This document shows positions 31,291-40,653 of a stretch of DNA of 64,000 bases, piece after piece. Numbering within the stretch: the first letter of the stretch is position 1; each line of letters starts with the position of its first letter. The translations under genes and the position numbers were made by a program. Source of the DNA: Veronia nyctiphanis (GTDB lineage: Bacteria; Pseudomonadota; Gammaproteobacteria; Enterobacterales; Vibrionaceae); the NCBI RefSeq assembly GCF_004116385.1, contig NZ_PEIB01000018.1, positions 11,496 through 75,495 on the forward strand. The letters run 5' to 3'. The notes beneath the pieces are model-generated. The model was not told where the DNA came from and searched no databases. It was given only the letters and a program-made list of their open reading frames with translations.

Positions 31291-31326
31291 AAAGACTAAA
31301 CGTACTTTTTAGCGTTTGTCTTTTTT
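31289..31326 (+). terminator. Rho-independent terminator
   Basis: AAAAAGAC(T)AAACG pairs with CGTTTGTCTTTTTT around a 10-base loop, ending in a T run. It lies 157 bp beyond the AEC gene and before the Gln/Pro-rich protein gene. Confidence 0.75.
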
Positions 31327-31390
31327 AATTCAATGCAGCCCAGTAAACACACATTACTGGTAACTGTGTCAGATGGTGAGGAGAGTTGAT

Positions 31391-31852
31391 ATGAATTTAG
31401 GGGGCTTGGGACCACAAACAATGGCCCTGGGCGGTAGCGTAAGCCCTACGGGTTTTGTAAACGCTGGAACGTCAGCGAGTCAAGGTATTGGTGGATGGCA
31501 CGGCAATGTTTTTAACGGAAAAGGTTACGATTTTCTGCTTAATAACAATCAGCCAAGGCAGCCTGCACCTCAGCCGCAACAGGCTCAGCAACAACCCCAG
31601 CAACCGCAGCAGCAGCCGATAAGGCACGTTAATTTCGCACAACGAGCGGCAACACAGCCGACCGTCATTGCGGCAGTCGCCTCAAAATCAGCAAAGCCGC
31701 AGATATCCAGTTCGACCAAGACGTTCAATGGTTCGACAGGCGGAACTGAAGGGAAATCGTCAAGCGTCAGAAGCGATACGTCTATTTTGCAGCGTGAATA
31801 CAATGCTGCAACGGGCGGCGGTATCAGCCAAAGTGGTGCAGACCGCTTTTGA
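31391..31852 (+). CDS. Gln/Pro-rich small protein of unknown function
   Basis: The predicted 153-residue protein starts MNLGGLGPQTMALGG and has a Gly/Ser-rich N-terminus, a central tract of alternating Gln and Pro (about residues 50-75) and a Ser/Thr/Lys-rich low-complexity end. No domain or signal peptide is seen. The start is set by AGGAGAG at 31379-31385, which lies downstream of the ATG at 31373 and 5 bases before the ATG at 31391. An inverted repeat CCAGTA...TACTGG (31338-31358) upstream may be an operator. A strong terminator follows, supporting a real monocistronic gene. Confidence 0.6.
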   Translation: MNLGGLGPQTMALGGSVSPTGFVNAGTSASQGIGGWHGNVFNGKGYDFLLNNNQPRQPAPQPQQAQQQPQQPQQQPIRHVNFAQRAATQPTVIAAVASKSAKPQISSSTKTFNGSTGGTEGKSSSVRSDTSILQREYNAATGGGISQSGADRF

Positions 31853-31869
31853 ACCTAGTTTTCATTTAG

Positions 31870-31907
31870 AAAAGCGCTTATCAAGATAGCTTATAAGCGC
31901 TTTTTTT
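31870..31907. terminator. Rho-independent terminator
   Basis: AAAAGCGCTTAT pairs with ATAAGCGC followed by seven T. It ends the Gln/Pro-rich gene on + and may also serve the convergent DUF1501 gene. Confidence 0.85.
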
Positions 31908-31949
31908 GCCTCTTAAAAACCATTAACGGATGAGATGGGAAATCAACGA

Positions 31950-33257
31950 TCATATAATCGACAGCGGTGTATCTCTGAAGTTGATGAGGTTCGGGAAAAT
32001 GTCCTGAATGATGGTGCTGCTCACACCCAGCCAACTACAGAGGTCCGCGTTTACTTGATCCGATGCAATACCGGGAATTATCCTGCCGTTTTTGTAGTCA
32101 CTCTCACTGCCTTGAGAGAGATCTGGCCATCGACCAAATGCTTTTCCCCCCTTGACCGCGCCGCCCAATATAAACTGATGTCCACCCCAACCGTGGTCTG
32201 TGCCAGTCTCGTTAGCCTGAGCTCGTCGGCCAAAATCCGACATCGTCAGGGTGATGACTTGATCTGAGATGCCGAGTTTAACAAGTGACTCTTGGAAACT
32301 GGCTAACGCTTCGCTGACCTGCTTAAGCAGTATGGGATGCTTTTCTCGCTGGTCATGATGGGTATCAAATCCCCCCATGCCCACAAAAAATACCTGTCTG
32401 GGTTGTTTGAGAGAGTGGCGTGCATCAATCAGCCTTTCTACCATGGCTAATTGGCCACCCAAATCGCTCTGTGGGTAGTTGCCTTTCACTGTGTGTTTCT
32501 GGAGAATTTCCCTGAGGCTTTCGTTCTCCAATACACTGTCACGCATTTTTCTCGCATAGTTTTCCGAATACAGATTACTGTAACCCGCATCAGAAAAGTG
32601 TTCGAAGTAGCCATCTCGAAGTGCTGACTGGTGCCATGCTTCATATTCACCGACACCGCTCTTACTGACGATGGTCTGAGGCAGGCGATCTCCTCGGGTT
32701 AGAAGCGAATCACCTTTGACGGAAAATAGCGGTGATAGATCACTTGTAGGATTAAGTGAATCCATGACTCGACCCGCCCAGCCAAGGGAGAGCCCAAGGT
32801 TACTTGCGCCTGTTTGCCACATTGCCTGCTGGGTGTTGTGTGCCATCAAAAAGTCAGGAAGTGTCACGCGTTTGGCTTTGATGTCTGATGCCTTGGTAGG
32901 TTCGATAAGCTGGCCGCTATTAATGATGGCTGAAGCTTCTCCGCGCTTGAAGAAAGGCACAAGCTTTTCCATTGCCTTGTGAATACCAAGTGGCTCACCG
33001 TTCTCTGTTCGAAGGCCTGTATCTATCACATCATTTCTACTCAAGGCCAACGAGGGACGAACCTTTTTATAGGTCTCATACCCTGCCTGTGAGAGAGGAA
33101 TCAAAGTGTTATAAGCATCGTTGCCGCCAAAAAGAAAGACGATAACTAATGCTTTGTGATCCTGCGGCTCAGAGGCTATGCTGATTGACGGCGTGACGCT
33201 CGATGCTGCGGTCAATGCTGCTGATGTTTTCAGGAATTGTCTTCTGCTTGTCTTCAT
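31950..33257 (-). CDS. DUF1501 family protein (Tat-exported)
   Basis: This 435-residue protein has a twin-arginine signal, SRRQFLKTSAALTAAS, at the very N-terminus. The alkaline-phosphatase-like DUF1501 core follows, with VFLFGGNDAYNTLIP, GFDTHHDQ and a C-terminal segment ETGTDHGWGGHQFILGG. It is always paired with DUF1800 proteins. Here its ATG overlaps the stop of the DUF1800 gene by four bases, so both are cotranslated. The biochemical role of the pair is not settled. Export by Tat to the periplasm is well supported by the RR motif. Confidence 0.87.
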   Translation of the reverse strand: MKTSRRQFLKTSAALTAASSVTPSISIASEPQDHKALVIVFLFGGNDAYNTLIPLSQAGYETYKKVRPSLALSRNDVIDTGLRTENGEPLGIHKAMEKLVPFFKRGEASAIINSGQLIEPTKASDIKAKRVTLPDFLMAHNTQQAMWQTGASNLGLSLGWAGRVMDSLNPTSDLSPLFSVKGDSLLTRGDRLPQTIVSKSGVGEYEAWHQSALRDGYFEHFSDAGYSNLYSENYARKMRDSVLENESLREILQKHTVKGNYPQSDLGGQLAMVERLIDARHSLKQPRQVFFVGMGGFDTHHDQREKHPILLKQVSEALASFQESLVKLGISDQVITLTMSDFGRRAQANETGTDHGWGGHQFILGGAVKGGKAFGRWPDLSQGSESDYKNGRIIPGIASDQVNADLCSWLGVSSTIIQDIFPNLINFRDTPLSII

Positions 33258-34785
33258 ACGATAGCCTCCTCAGCAAAAAACTCTGGGGATGTCAGAGCCA
33301 CATATAGGGTGCCGCGAACTCTGCTTAGCGCGGGCTTTCTATTAAGGGAGTTGTCTAAGAGCTTTATCAGTCGTTGTCGAAGCGCATCGGACATTGTCTG
33401 ACCAAAAAATCGCTCGTCCACCAGTGCAACCAAATCTGTCGACGTCTTCTGCGCTTTAAGAAAATCAGAAGCATCGTAAGCCCACAATTTCTTCCTGCCC
33501 CCGCCAGTCGCTCCACTCATTTGCCAGATAAGGTTTTGGATTTGCAACAAATAATTTGAGGTCGTTAGTTTGAATTCGGGTGCGGTGAGTCCTATGTCTG
33601 AAATCTCGCCCTGTGGTGCAAAATCAGGTGTGTAGAAATTAAACACAGACGGTGCAGCTAAGGGAGCTTGGCCTAGCTTTTTTGCGGTGCTGATGTCTCG
33701 CCAGACTTTTCTTTGCGAGCGCATGCCCAATGCCCGGGCTTGATTGGCAATGGCAATGATCGGCTCTTTTAACTTACCAAAGTGGCGATGCCTTGCTGCT
33801 TCGTCGTTGCCGGCGCAACGCCGTTCACTGCATCTGGATCGGTGAGAATGGCGAACAGCGTTGCTTTGAGATCACCTCTTACACCTTTACCGTTATTTTT
33901 AAATACCGTGGCGACACGCTGGATAAACTCAGGTCTAGGGTTACTGGCCACGAAGCGTTTTATCAGAAGGTTAGCGATAAATGGTGGCGTATTTGGATGA
34001 TTGAACAGCAAGTCCACGGCTTGTGACAGGTCTTGTTCAGCGGATTGTTTGGGTTTGAAAATTGCCCCCAATACTGTCTTTTCCCCTTTATCGTGGTGTC
34101 TGCTCTTCGAGACCATGGGAGAGGTGCTGCTTCCGCCACTCCAACCCGTGAGAACTCGCGACAACTCTTCGACATCTTCCTGTGTGTAGGCAGGGATCTT
34201 TCGGCCTGATTGATCCAATTTTGGTGTGCCGTCATCATTCAACAGCCATAAACCCAGCGTGAAAAGCTGCATACATTCGCGGGCATAGTTTTCGTCTGGG
34301 AAGGTATTCTTTTTGATGTTGGCTTTCCGACTGCCGCGCAATGTCAGGAAACGACCCATGGCAATATGTAGCGTCACGTCGTAAAAAAGATCCCGGAAGT
34401 TCTCTAGGGCATGTTTTACGAGTAAATCGTAGTAACTCGCCAAGAGTTGATGGTTACTGGCTCCGTTCTCAGAGACGACGAAAATCTGGCTCAGAGCAAA
34501 GGCCATTCTTTGTCTGACCTGATCTTCACCTTCCAGACTGTTTCTCCACCAAGCGCCAAGTCTTGCTGTGCCTCTCACTCTGTTCTTTTTTTCAAAGTCC
34601 GGTGTGAACTCAATGGATAAGGGGAGGTGTAGACTTGGCTTGACCTTACTTTGGTTCTCATACCACTGCCTGAAGCCGATGACTTTCACTGCTTCTAGGT
34701 CTTTCTTGTTTGCCCCAAAGGTTGCCTGACACAGAAGTCTGTGAATCCGTTTGGGTGAGTTGTCGATGTCACTCATTACTGCCAT
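33254..34785 (-). CDS. DUF1800 family protein, frame broken
   Basis: This ~510-residue partner of the DUF1501 protein has family motifs RIHRLLCQATFGA at the N-terminus, RQRMAFALSQIFVVSE, NYARECMQLFTLGL, TQEDVEELSRVLTGW and, after the break, HFGKLKEPI and PSVFNFYTPDF. The frame stops after GIATLVS near 33769, but the other frame gives ARHRHFGKLKEP across the same bases, so one base is lost near 33797. No clear signal peptide is visible; it may travel with its Tat-exported partner. ATG at 34776 (MSDIDN) is an alternative start. Confidence 0.85.
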
Positions 34786-35058
34786 TCTTACCCCGTTTGC
34801 ATAGTCGGTGGTGAAAATACGTGGTATCTGCTCCTAAACAGGGACTAACAATAAAGAGCTTTTGGTCGACGTGGAAAGTCTCTTTACGCATATTTACACC
34901 TATTTATGAACGCTTACTCGCGATTTAATGCTTATTTTCCTTCAGTGTGATGCTGAGACTCTGAGTGATGAACAAATATTGAGTCATCACAAATGCTTGA
35001 TAGCAGGTATTATTATTGGTATCTGCACAATTATTTACTGAGCCTGCTGGTAGTCTAA
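34786..35058. other. Divergent intergenic region
   Basis: These 273 bp lie between the divergent DUF1800 and RDD genes. They should hold both promoters. No terminator or ORF is supported. Confidence 0.3.
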
Positions 35059-35535
35059 ATGGACGAAGAATCAGATAATCAACATCAGCATCACTATGTA
35101 GGTTTTTTCCCACGTGTGGTTGCATCGCTCATCGACGGTGTGTTGATGGCGATTGTGACGGTACCGATCCTTTACTCGGTCTATGGAGAACAATACCTGC
35201 ATTCTGAAAAAATTTTTCTGGGGAGTACGGATATGTTCGTGAGGGTTGTTCTACCTTTTATCGTCACGATCCTCTTTTGGTCTTACCGCGCGGCAACTCC
35301 TGGAAAAATGGTGCTTTCGGCCAAAATCGTTGATGCACAAACGGGGCTAAGGCCGACAACAACACAATATGTTGTTCGATATTTGGGTTACATTATCGCG
35401 TCGGTGCCGTTTGGGCTGGGATTATTCTGGATAGCTATTGATCAACGTAAGCAAGGCTGGCACGACAAATTAGCTGGCACGCTGGTGATTTATTCCAATA
35501 AAAATAAAGACAACTTATCGATTTTTGAGGGGTGA
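35059..35535 (+). CDS. RDD-family membrane protein
   Basis: This 158-residue protein has three hydrophobic helices (about 20-40, 60-80 and 110-130). The RDD-family features are FFPRVVASLIDGVLM near the N-terminus, with the Arg and Asp of the name, and TPGKMVLSAKIVDA followed by RKQGWHDKLAGTLVI near the C-terminus. Function is unknown in general; some members affect ion or solute transport. It lies 6 bp before the MAPEG gene on the same strand. Confidence 0.85.
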   Translation: MDEESDNQHQHHYVGFFPRVVASLIDGVLMAIVTVPILYSVYGEQYLHSEKIFLGSTDMFVRVVLPFIVTILFWSYRAATPGKMVLSAKIVDAQTGLRPTTTQYVVRYLGYIIASVPFGLGLFWIAIDQRKQGWHDKLAGTLVIYSNKNKDNLSIFEG

Positions 35536-35541
35536 TGAGTA

Positions 35542-35991
35542 GTGTTGCAAGAGTTACTGACAACGACATTATGGCTTCAGGTATTAGCGATGATTTCACT
35601 GACCTTTGTCGTATGGGTTTACATGTATATCCGCCGTTTGTCCTACATTATGACGCATCATGTTGACTACGCGAAATTGGGGAAATCTTCTGCGCTGGTT
35701 GAACTAATGCCTGAAGAGGTTTCATATCCTTCAGATAATCTTAAAAACCTCTTTGAGTTGCCTGTGCTTTTCTACGTGATAAGCGTAATGGCGATTCAGT
35801 CGGGTTTGGTTGATGAGGTACTTTCAATAGCGGCGTGGGCGTATGTCTGTCTTAGGGGAATACATAGTTTGATCCACTGTACTGTTAATAATGTACATCT
35901 GAGATTTACGTTCTACATTTTTTCTAGCTTGGTGTTATGGTTCATGGTTGTTCATGTTGCTGTGGTGATGTTGTCAGCGCCCTTACTTTGA
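35542..35991 (+). CDS. MAPEG-family membrane protein
   Basis: This 149-residue four-helix membrane protein begins at GTG 35542, with GAGGGG about 13 bases upstream. Segments such as NLKNLFELPVLFYVI and YVCLRGIHSLIHCTVNNVHLRF are characteristic of MAPEG proteins (glutathione-linked eicosanoid and detoxification enzymes in eukaryotes). Bacterial members are poorly known. It is cotranscribed with the RDD gene and ends at a terminator. Confidence 0.8.
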   Translation: MLQELLTTTLWLQVLAMISLTFVVWVYMYIRRLSYIMTHHVDYAKLGKSSALVELMPEEVSYPSDNLKNLFELPVLFYVISVMAIQSGLVDEVLSIAAWAYVCLRGIHSLIHCTVNNVHLRFTFYIFSSLVLWFMVVHVAVVMLSAPLL

Positions 35992-36018
35992 TGAGTCGTT
36001 TCCACCACCAAGATAAAA

Positions 36019-36043
36019 AAAGAAGTCCAACTGGGCTTCTTTT
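36019..36043. terminator. Bidirectional terminator hairpin
   Basis: AAAGAAGTCC pairs with GGGCTTCTTT through one G-U pair around AACT, with A run before and T run after. It closes the RDD-MAPEG transcript. Confidence 0.8.
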
Positions 36044-36058
36044 CATTATCAGTTTTAA

Positions 36059-36079
36059 ACCACCTCCTATGGAGGTGGT
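36059..36079 (-). terminator. Terminator of the metY gene
   Basis: A perfect inverted repeat, ACCACCTCC/GGAGGTGGT around TAT, is followed on the minus strand by TTTAAAACT. It lies 24 bp past the metY stop. Confidence 0.7.
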
Positions 36080-36102
36080 GACCGTTGAGCTAAATAAACG
36101 CC

Positions 36103-37371
36103 TTAAGCGTTCAGTGCTTGCTCGATATCAGCAATAATGTCATCAATGTGCTCAATACCCACCGATATCCGAATCATCTCTGGTGTGACACCTGCTTGAG
36201 CTTGTTCTTCTGGTGTTAACTGGCGGTGTGTAGTTGATGCTGGGTGACATGCCAGTGATTTCGCATCCCCAATGTTTACCAGTCGTTTGATCATTTGAAG
36301 GGCATCAAAGAAGCGAACGCCTGCGTCGTAGCCGTCTTTAAGACCAAACGAAAGAATGGCAGAGGGTTTACCGCCCATGTACTTCTCTGCCAGAGGGTAG
36401 TACTCAGACGATTCAAGACCTGCATAGCTTACCCAACTAACCTTGTCGTTAGATTCGAGATACTGGGCCACTTTAACTGCATTTTCGACATGTCTTTCCA
36501 TACGAAGTGGAAGAGTTTCAAGACCTTGCATTAACATGAAAGCATTCATGGGTGAGAGCGCTGCACCAGTGTTACGCAGCGGCACAGTGCGCGCGCGTCC
36601 AATAAAGGCAGCTGGACCAAACGCTTCTGTGTAAACAACGCCGTGATAAGAAGGCTCTGGCTGATTAAGGACTGGGAAGCGTTCTTTATGCTGATCCCAA
36701 GGGAATGTGCCCGAATCAACAATCACACCCCCCAGGGTGGTACCGTGGCCACCGATATACTTGGTCAACGAGTGAACCACGATATCTGCACCGTGTTGGA
36801 TTGGCTTACATAACACTGGTGTCGCAACGGTATTATCAACGATGACAGGAACGCCTTGTGCGTGGGCAAGGTCAGCGATTCCGGCGATATCGACAATGTT
36901 ACCTGCTGGGTTACCGATGCTTTCGCAATACACGGCTTTGGTATTCTCATCGATCAGCTCGGCGAGGCTTTCAGGGCTGTCATCTTTTGCAAATCTTACT
37001 TCGATGCCCTGATTAGGCAGCATGTGGGCAAACAGCGTATAAGTACCGCCATAGAGTTGCGGTGTAGAGACGATATTGTCACCAGCTTGAGCGAGAGTAA
37101 GGATGGCATAATTGATCGCAGCACTACCGGCACTAACGACTAACGATGCGATACCACCCTCTAACGCAGCCATCCGTTGTTCTAACACATCATTGGTTGG
37201 GTTCATGATGCGTGTATAGATATTGCCGGGAACTTCGAGGTTAAATAAATCCGCACCATGCTGAGCATTGTCGAATTCATAAGCTACGGTTTGATAAATT
37301 GGCGTGGCAACACTTTTGGTTGTTGGATCCGTGGTATATCCGTGATGTATCGCAAGTGTTTCGTCTTTCAT
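36103..37371 (-). CDS. metY: O-acetylhomoserine sulfhydrylase (aminocarboxypropyltransferase)
   Basis: This 422-residue PLP enzyme of the Cys/Met metabolism family makes homocysteine from O-acetylhomoserine and sulfide. Motifs are AIHHGYTTDPTT at the start, YTRIMNPTNDVLEQRMAALEGG, the PLP-phosphate segment SAGSAAINYA, VDNTVATPVLC, the Schiff-base lysine in VHSLTKYIGGHGTTLGG and SLACHPASTTH near the end. Length and spacing fit MetY better than MetB or MetC. It is a single gene with its own terminator. I did not find a convincing SAM riboswitch or MetJ box upstream. Confidence 0.9.
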   Translation of the reverse strand: MKDETLAIHHGYTTDPTTKSVATPIYQTVAYEFDNAQHGADLFNLEVPGNIYTRIMNPTNDVLEQRMAALEGGIASLVVSAGSAAINYAILTLAQAGDNIVSTPQLYGGTYTLFAHMLPNQGIEVRFAKDDSPESLAELIDENTKAVYCESIGNPAGNIVDIAGIADLAHAQGVPVIVDNTVATPVLCKPIQHGADIVVHSLTKYIGGHGTTLGGVIVDSGTFPWDQHKERFPVLNQPEPSYHGVVYTEAFGPAAFIGRARTVPLRNTGAALSPMNAFMLMQGLETLPLRMERHVENAVKVAQYLESNDKVSWVSYAGLESSEYYPLAEKYMGGKPSAILSFGLKDGYDAGVRFFDALQMIKRLVNIGDAKSLACHPASTTHRQLTPEEQAQAGVTPEMIRISVGIEHIDDIIADIEQALNA

Positions 37372-37939
37372 AGATTGTTTCCATCCCTAGTGATTATTTT
37401 CAACAAACGCGTTCGAACCATGAGCACTTGTTATATTGCCCCTTCTTAAATGGACCATTATGTCTCTCGTCGTCGTCCACAAGGCTGGTTTACTATGGCA
37501 GATAACAGATACGAGCAACGCGTCAAAGCTCAAAGTTTGTGCACCAGATTGTGGCAGAGTTAACAACTGTTGTACGTAGCAAGAATGAGTGCAGCGCATG
37601 AAATTCTGTCATTTCGATCGTCTTTGTCAAAGTCGCCAGACACTTCGCGTTGTGGTGACTAACTAATTGGTATCCCACAATAAAAGTCAGTGTAAGAATT
37701 AATCGCGGCATCAGTGAGATTTTCGTGAGCACGAATAATTCGGTACTCAAACCTCACGATATAGTCGGCAGATTTATGCTCTTGCCTGATGATAATGGGG
37801 ACGTGATTTTCCTTCAGATCAGCTTTTCAGCCTATCGGCCGACTAAAAAGCATCAGTTAAAAATAGCTAATGAGCAAATATGATCGTGAGACGGGTATTT
37901 CTATTTAGGCCCGAATCTGTCGGCTCCAAGTGAAAATTA
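37372..37939. other. Gene-poor region upstream of metY
   Basis: These 568 bp include the metY promoter side and, from about 37600, sequence that looks degenerate. A 33-codon open stretch from ATG 37777 to TGA near 37878 has no recognisable product. With the AraC-type remnant that follows, the region looks like decayed DNA at the edge of an acquired segment. Confidence 0.35.
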
Positions 37940-38115
37940 TTGCGCGAGGAAAATGCTCTGGTGAAGCTACTGGATGAGGCAAACCGCAGGCTCATCTACA
38001 CGCAGGCACATATTGATCAGATAGCCTGTTGTATTGGCTTTGAAGGCCCAGCATATTTCTCAACGACTTTAAGCAAAACACAGGCATAAAACCTCAAGCG
38101 TCACGTATTGGGTAA
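37940..38115 (+). pseudogene. Remnant of an AraC-family regulator (C-terminal HTH)
   Basis: About 58 codons match the second helix-turn-helix of AraC regulators: EANRRLIYTQAHIDQIACCIGFEGPAYFSTT, then FKQNTGIKPQASR in the next frame. This parallels the family pattern IA..LGF....YFSR.FK...G..P..YR. One T is missing near 38070. The frame opens after a TGA at 37931, and no N-terminal part of the gene is visible upstream, so this is a fragment even if the single-base break is a sequencing error. Confidence 0.65.
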
Positions 38116-38341
38116 ACCTCACGAATCTATATATTCGAGATACGATTAAACAATAAGAAAAAACATGTTGAATCATAGTAAAAAAATTACTGTAAGTTGT
38201 TATGTTTTCCCATGTTAGGAAAGCAATCTTTCAAATACGATGTAAATGTCTCTGATTGGTAAGTGCCACAACATTGAAGTGTATATTAATTATTTAAAAT
38301 TAAGAGATAAATACTAATTTACTTAAGTTGAAATTCTACTT
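38116..38341. other. AT-rich promoter region of the Gfo/Idh-MATE pair
   Basis: These 226 bp are strongly AT-rich, with possible -10 elements near 38285-38310. No ORF is seen. Confidence 0.3.
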
Positions 38342-39243
38342 ATGAAGATAGCTTTAATTGGAATAGGAGATATTGCTCGTAAAGCATATTTACCTATATT
38401 GTCGCGCACTCCTGAAATGGAGTTAATTCTATGCGGAAGAAAAGAAGAGCTTGTCAAGTTAGTAGCGGAAGAATTCAAGATAAACCAGATTGTTATTGAT
38501 TATAAAAAACTTAAAGATATGAACATAGATGCTGTAATGATTCATACAACAAGTCAATCGCATTTTGAAATCGCACACTATTTCCTAAACATTGGCATAG
38601 CAGTATTTGTTGATAAACCAGCTGCAATGTTATATTCAGAATATGAAAATTTACATAATATTGCGGAGAAAAAGTCTACGCCTTTATTCATTGGTTTTAA
38701 TCGTCGGTATAGTCCCCTGTGGAGTAAGTACCTTAATAGTGAAAGGATTCAAGATTTTCAATGGAAAAAAATAGATACAAACATCCTTCGTCACCAAGAG
38801 ATTTTATCTTTAATGATATGATACATGTAGTAGATTCACTAAATATATTAGGTGACACATCACCTGACTCTATACATGTAAATTACCTGTCAAATATGGG
38901 GATGCTATCGAAAGTTAATATCTCATGGGAAAGCAGATACTGCTTGTTTAGTGGGAGTATGAATAGAGAATATGGTAAAACGATTGAAACCTTAGAGTTT
39001 TCAACTGCAAATAAAACTTATCAGTTCAGTGACTTTTTTAATGGCGTGGTCCATGAAAATGAAAGTTCAAGTATGCTTAATTTGCCTGAGTGGTCCGATA
39101 TTTTATACGCAAAAGGATTTTATGCAATGATTGAAGAATGGATAAGATCTATCAAAGTAGGCAAAGTTGATTCTAAGATAAAAAACAGAGATTTGAATAC
39201 ACATTATGTTTGTGAATATTTAGTTAAAAAAGTAGAAAAATGA
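38342..39243 (+). CDS. Gfo/Idh/MocA-type oxidoreductase, AT-rich, frame broken
   Basis: This ~300-residue enzyme has an N-terminal Rossmann motif (MKIALIGIGDIARKAYL), the family EKP motif in the form FVDKPAAMLYSEYE, and FIGFNRRYSPL. After the break, HPSSPRDFIFNDMIHVVDSL carries the conserved Asp/His of the substrate domain. The frame break lies in a run of seven A at 38765-38771: one frame ends at 38821, the other continues to 39243. The gene is much richer in A and T than its surroundings. Its stop overlaps the MATE start (ATGA), so oxidoreductase and exporter are cotranslated. It may modify a small molecule which the exporter removes. Confidence 0.82.
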
Positions 39244-40607
39244 AAAAAAACAAAACGCAAAACTCATCAAGTAATATCGTTATAGAGAAAGGTCTAGTAA
39301 AGATAACATGGCCAATCTTTATCGAAGTTCTTCTTACATATCTAATAACATTTACTGACGTTCTATTTTTAAATAGCATCTCTGATTCTTCAGCAGCGGC
39401 AATTGGTACTCTTATGCCAGTTATCGTAATCCCAATTGTCATTTTACACTCTCTATCGATTGGGACGACTGGCGTTTTAGGTCAGATGCTTGGCGCAAAT
39501 ATGTATAAAAGGCTAGCGGCAAATTATTATTTTACTATTATCTTCAACTTTTCAATTGGCTTATGCGTGACGTTAGTTTACTTATTACTTCACCAAGATA
39601 TTGGAAAGTGGATGGGGCTTAATGACGATATGAACATATTAACAAGTTCATATTTGTTGATTTTTGCACCAGCACTACTCATAAAGTCTATTCAAATTGG
39701 TTATGGAAGTATCCTAAATATCAATGGATGGACAAATCTGAATATGTACTCCACACTCATTGCTAATATATTAAATATTATTTTAAACTCAATTTTTATT
39801 TTTGGTTGGTTAGATTTTGGCTTTGATGGTGTACAGTATGTAGCGCTTGCATCTGCTTTATCTTACTTGGTTGGTCTATCTATTGTTATTTACTTTGTTC
39901 ATTTAAATAAAAAAGTGAAATTTAATTTTCATGGTTCATTTTTGGAAATGAAACAGTATTTAAGTCAATCAATGAAAATAGGTATCCCTGCAACAATGGA
40001 GCCGATGTCATATGAATTTAATCGTTTTTTTATCACTGTAACTGTTATTTCACTTGGTACTCTAGCTATATCAACAAGAATATATACATTGAACTTGATA
40101 CTTATACCAGTTATATACTCGCAAGCAATAGGCGTTGGAAATAGAATTATTGTCTCTCATCTTTTAGGTGCTGGTGATTTTACAAGAATAGGTGAACAAA
40201 TTCGCCAAAGTATTAGACTCAGTATATTGGGAAGTGCAGCCATGATCTTAATTATATGGTTAAGCTCTGACTTCGCTTTCCAAATATTCACTCAGGACAG
40301 AGATATATGGGTGCTAGGCTCAACTTTGCTTTTTATTGACCTACTTCGTCACCCTGCTGGCGCTGTGAATATGGTGATTGTAAACAGCCTTGTGGTATCA
40401 GGAGATGCAAAATACCCGGTAACGCTATCTATCGCCAGTATGTGGTTAGTGTGTCTACCACTTGTCTTCTTGTTTTCAGTTGTATTTGACTATGGGCTAG
40501 TTGGTGTTTGGCTTGCACTTTTAGTCGATGAATACTTACGCTGTATTGTGTGCAGTTTAAGGTGGAAACATGGAGTATGGCGACATGCTTCACCATTAGC
40601 CGTTTGA
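39240..40607 (+). CDS. MATE-family efflux protein
   Basis: This 455-residue membrane protein has twelve hydrophobic helices in two similar halves, typical of the MATE (multidrug and toxic compound extrusion) superfamily. Examples are ITWPIFIEVLLTYLITFTDVLFL at the start, GTTGVLGQMLGA, the repeat-half start IGIPATMEPMSYEFN and LFIDLLRHPAGAVNMVI. MATE exporters use Na+ or H+ gradients. Compared with known drug exporters it is diverged, and its coupling to a Gfo/Idh enzyme suggests a specific metabolite as cargo. It is AT-rich like its partner. Confidence 0.87.
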   Translation: MKKNKTQNSSSNIVIEKGLVKITWPIFIEVLLTYLITFTDVLFLNSISDSSAAAIGTLMPVIVIPIVILHSLSIGTTGVLGQMLGANMYKRLAANYYFTIIFNFSIGLCVTLVYLLLHQDIGKWMGLNDDMNILTSSYLLIFAPALLIKSIQIGYGSILNINGWTNLNMYSTLIANILNIILNSIFIFGWLDFGFDGVQYVALASALSYLVGLSIVIYFVHLNKKVKFNFHGSFLEMKQYLSQSMKIGIPATMEPMSYEFNRFFITVTVISLGTLAISTRIYTLNLILIPVIYSQAIGVGNRIIVSHLLGAGDFTRIGEQIRQSIRLSILGSAAMILIIWLSSDFAFQIFTQDRDIWVLGSTLLFIDLLRHPAGAVNMVIVNSLVVSGDAKYPVTLSIASMWLVCLPLVFLFSVVFDYGLVGVWLALLVDEYLRCIVCSLRWKHGVWRHASPLAV

Positions 40608-40653
40608 TATACGCAGGCTGAGATTATTGATTTTTTGTAAACTCAGCCTATTT

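Noticed and set aside
36443-37143. Plus-strand ORFs within metY
   Set aside because: Antisense shadows of a highly conserved enzyme gene.
37372-37600. SAM riboswitch or MetJ operator before metY
   Set aside because: I looked for paired SAM-riboswitch helices and AGACGTCT-like boxes and saw none convincing.
38761-38821. Programmed frameshift at the A7 run in the Gfo/Idh gene
   Set aside because: A-runs can support slippage, but similar breaks occur at unrelated sites across the window, so a consensus error is simpler.
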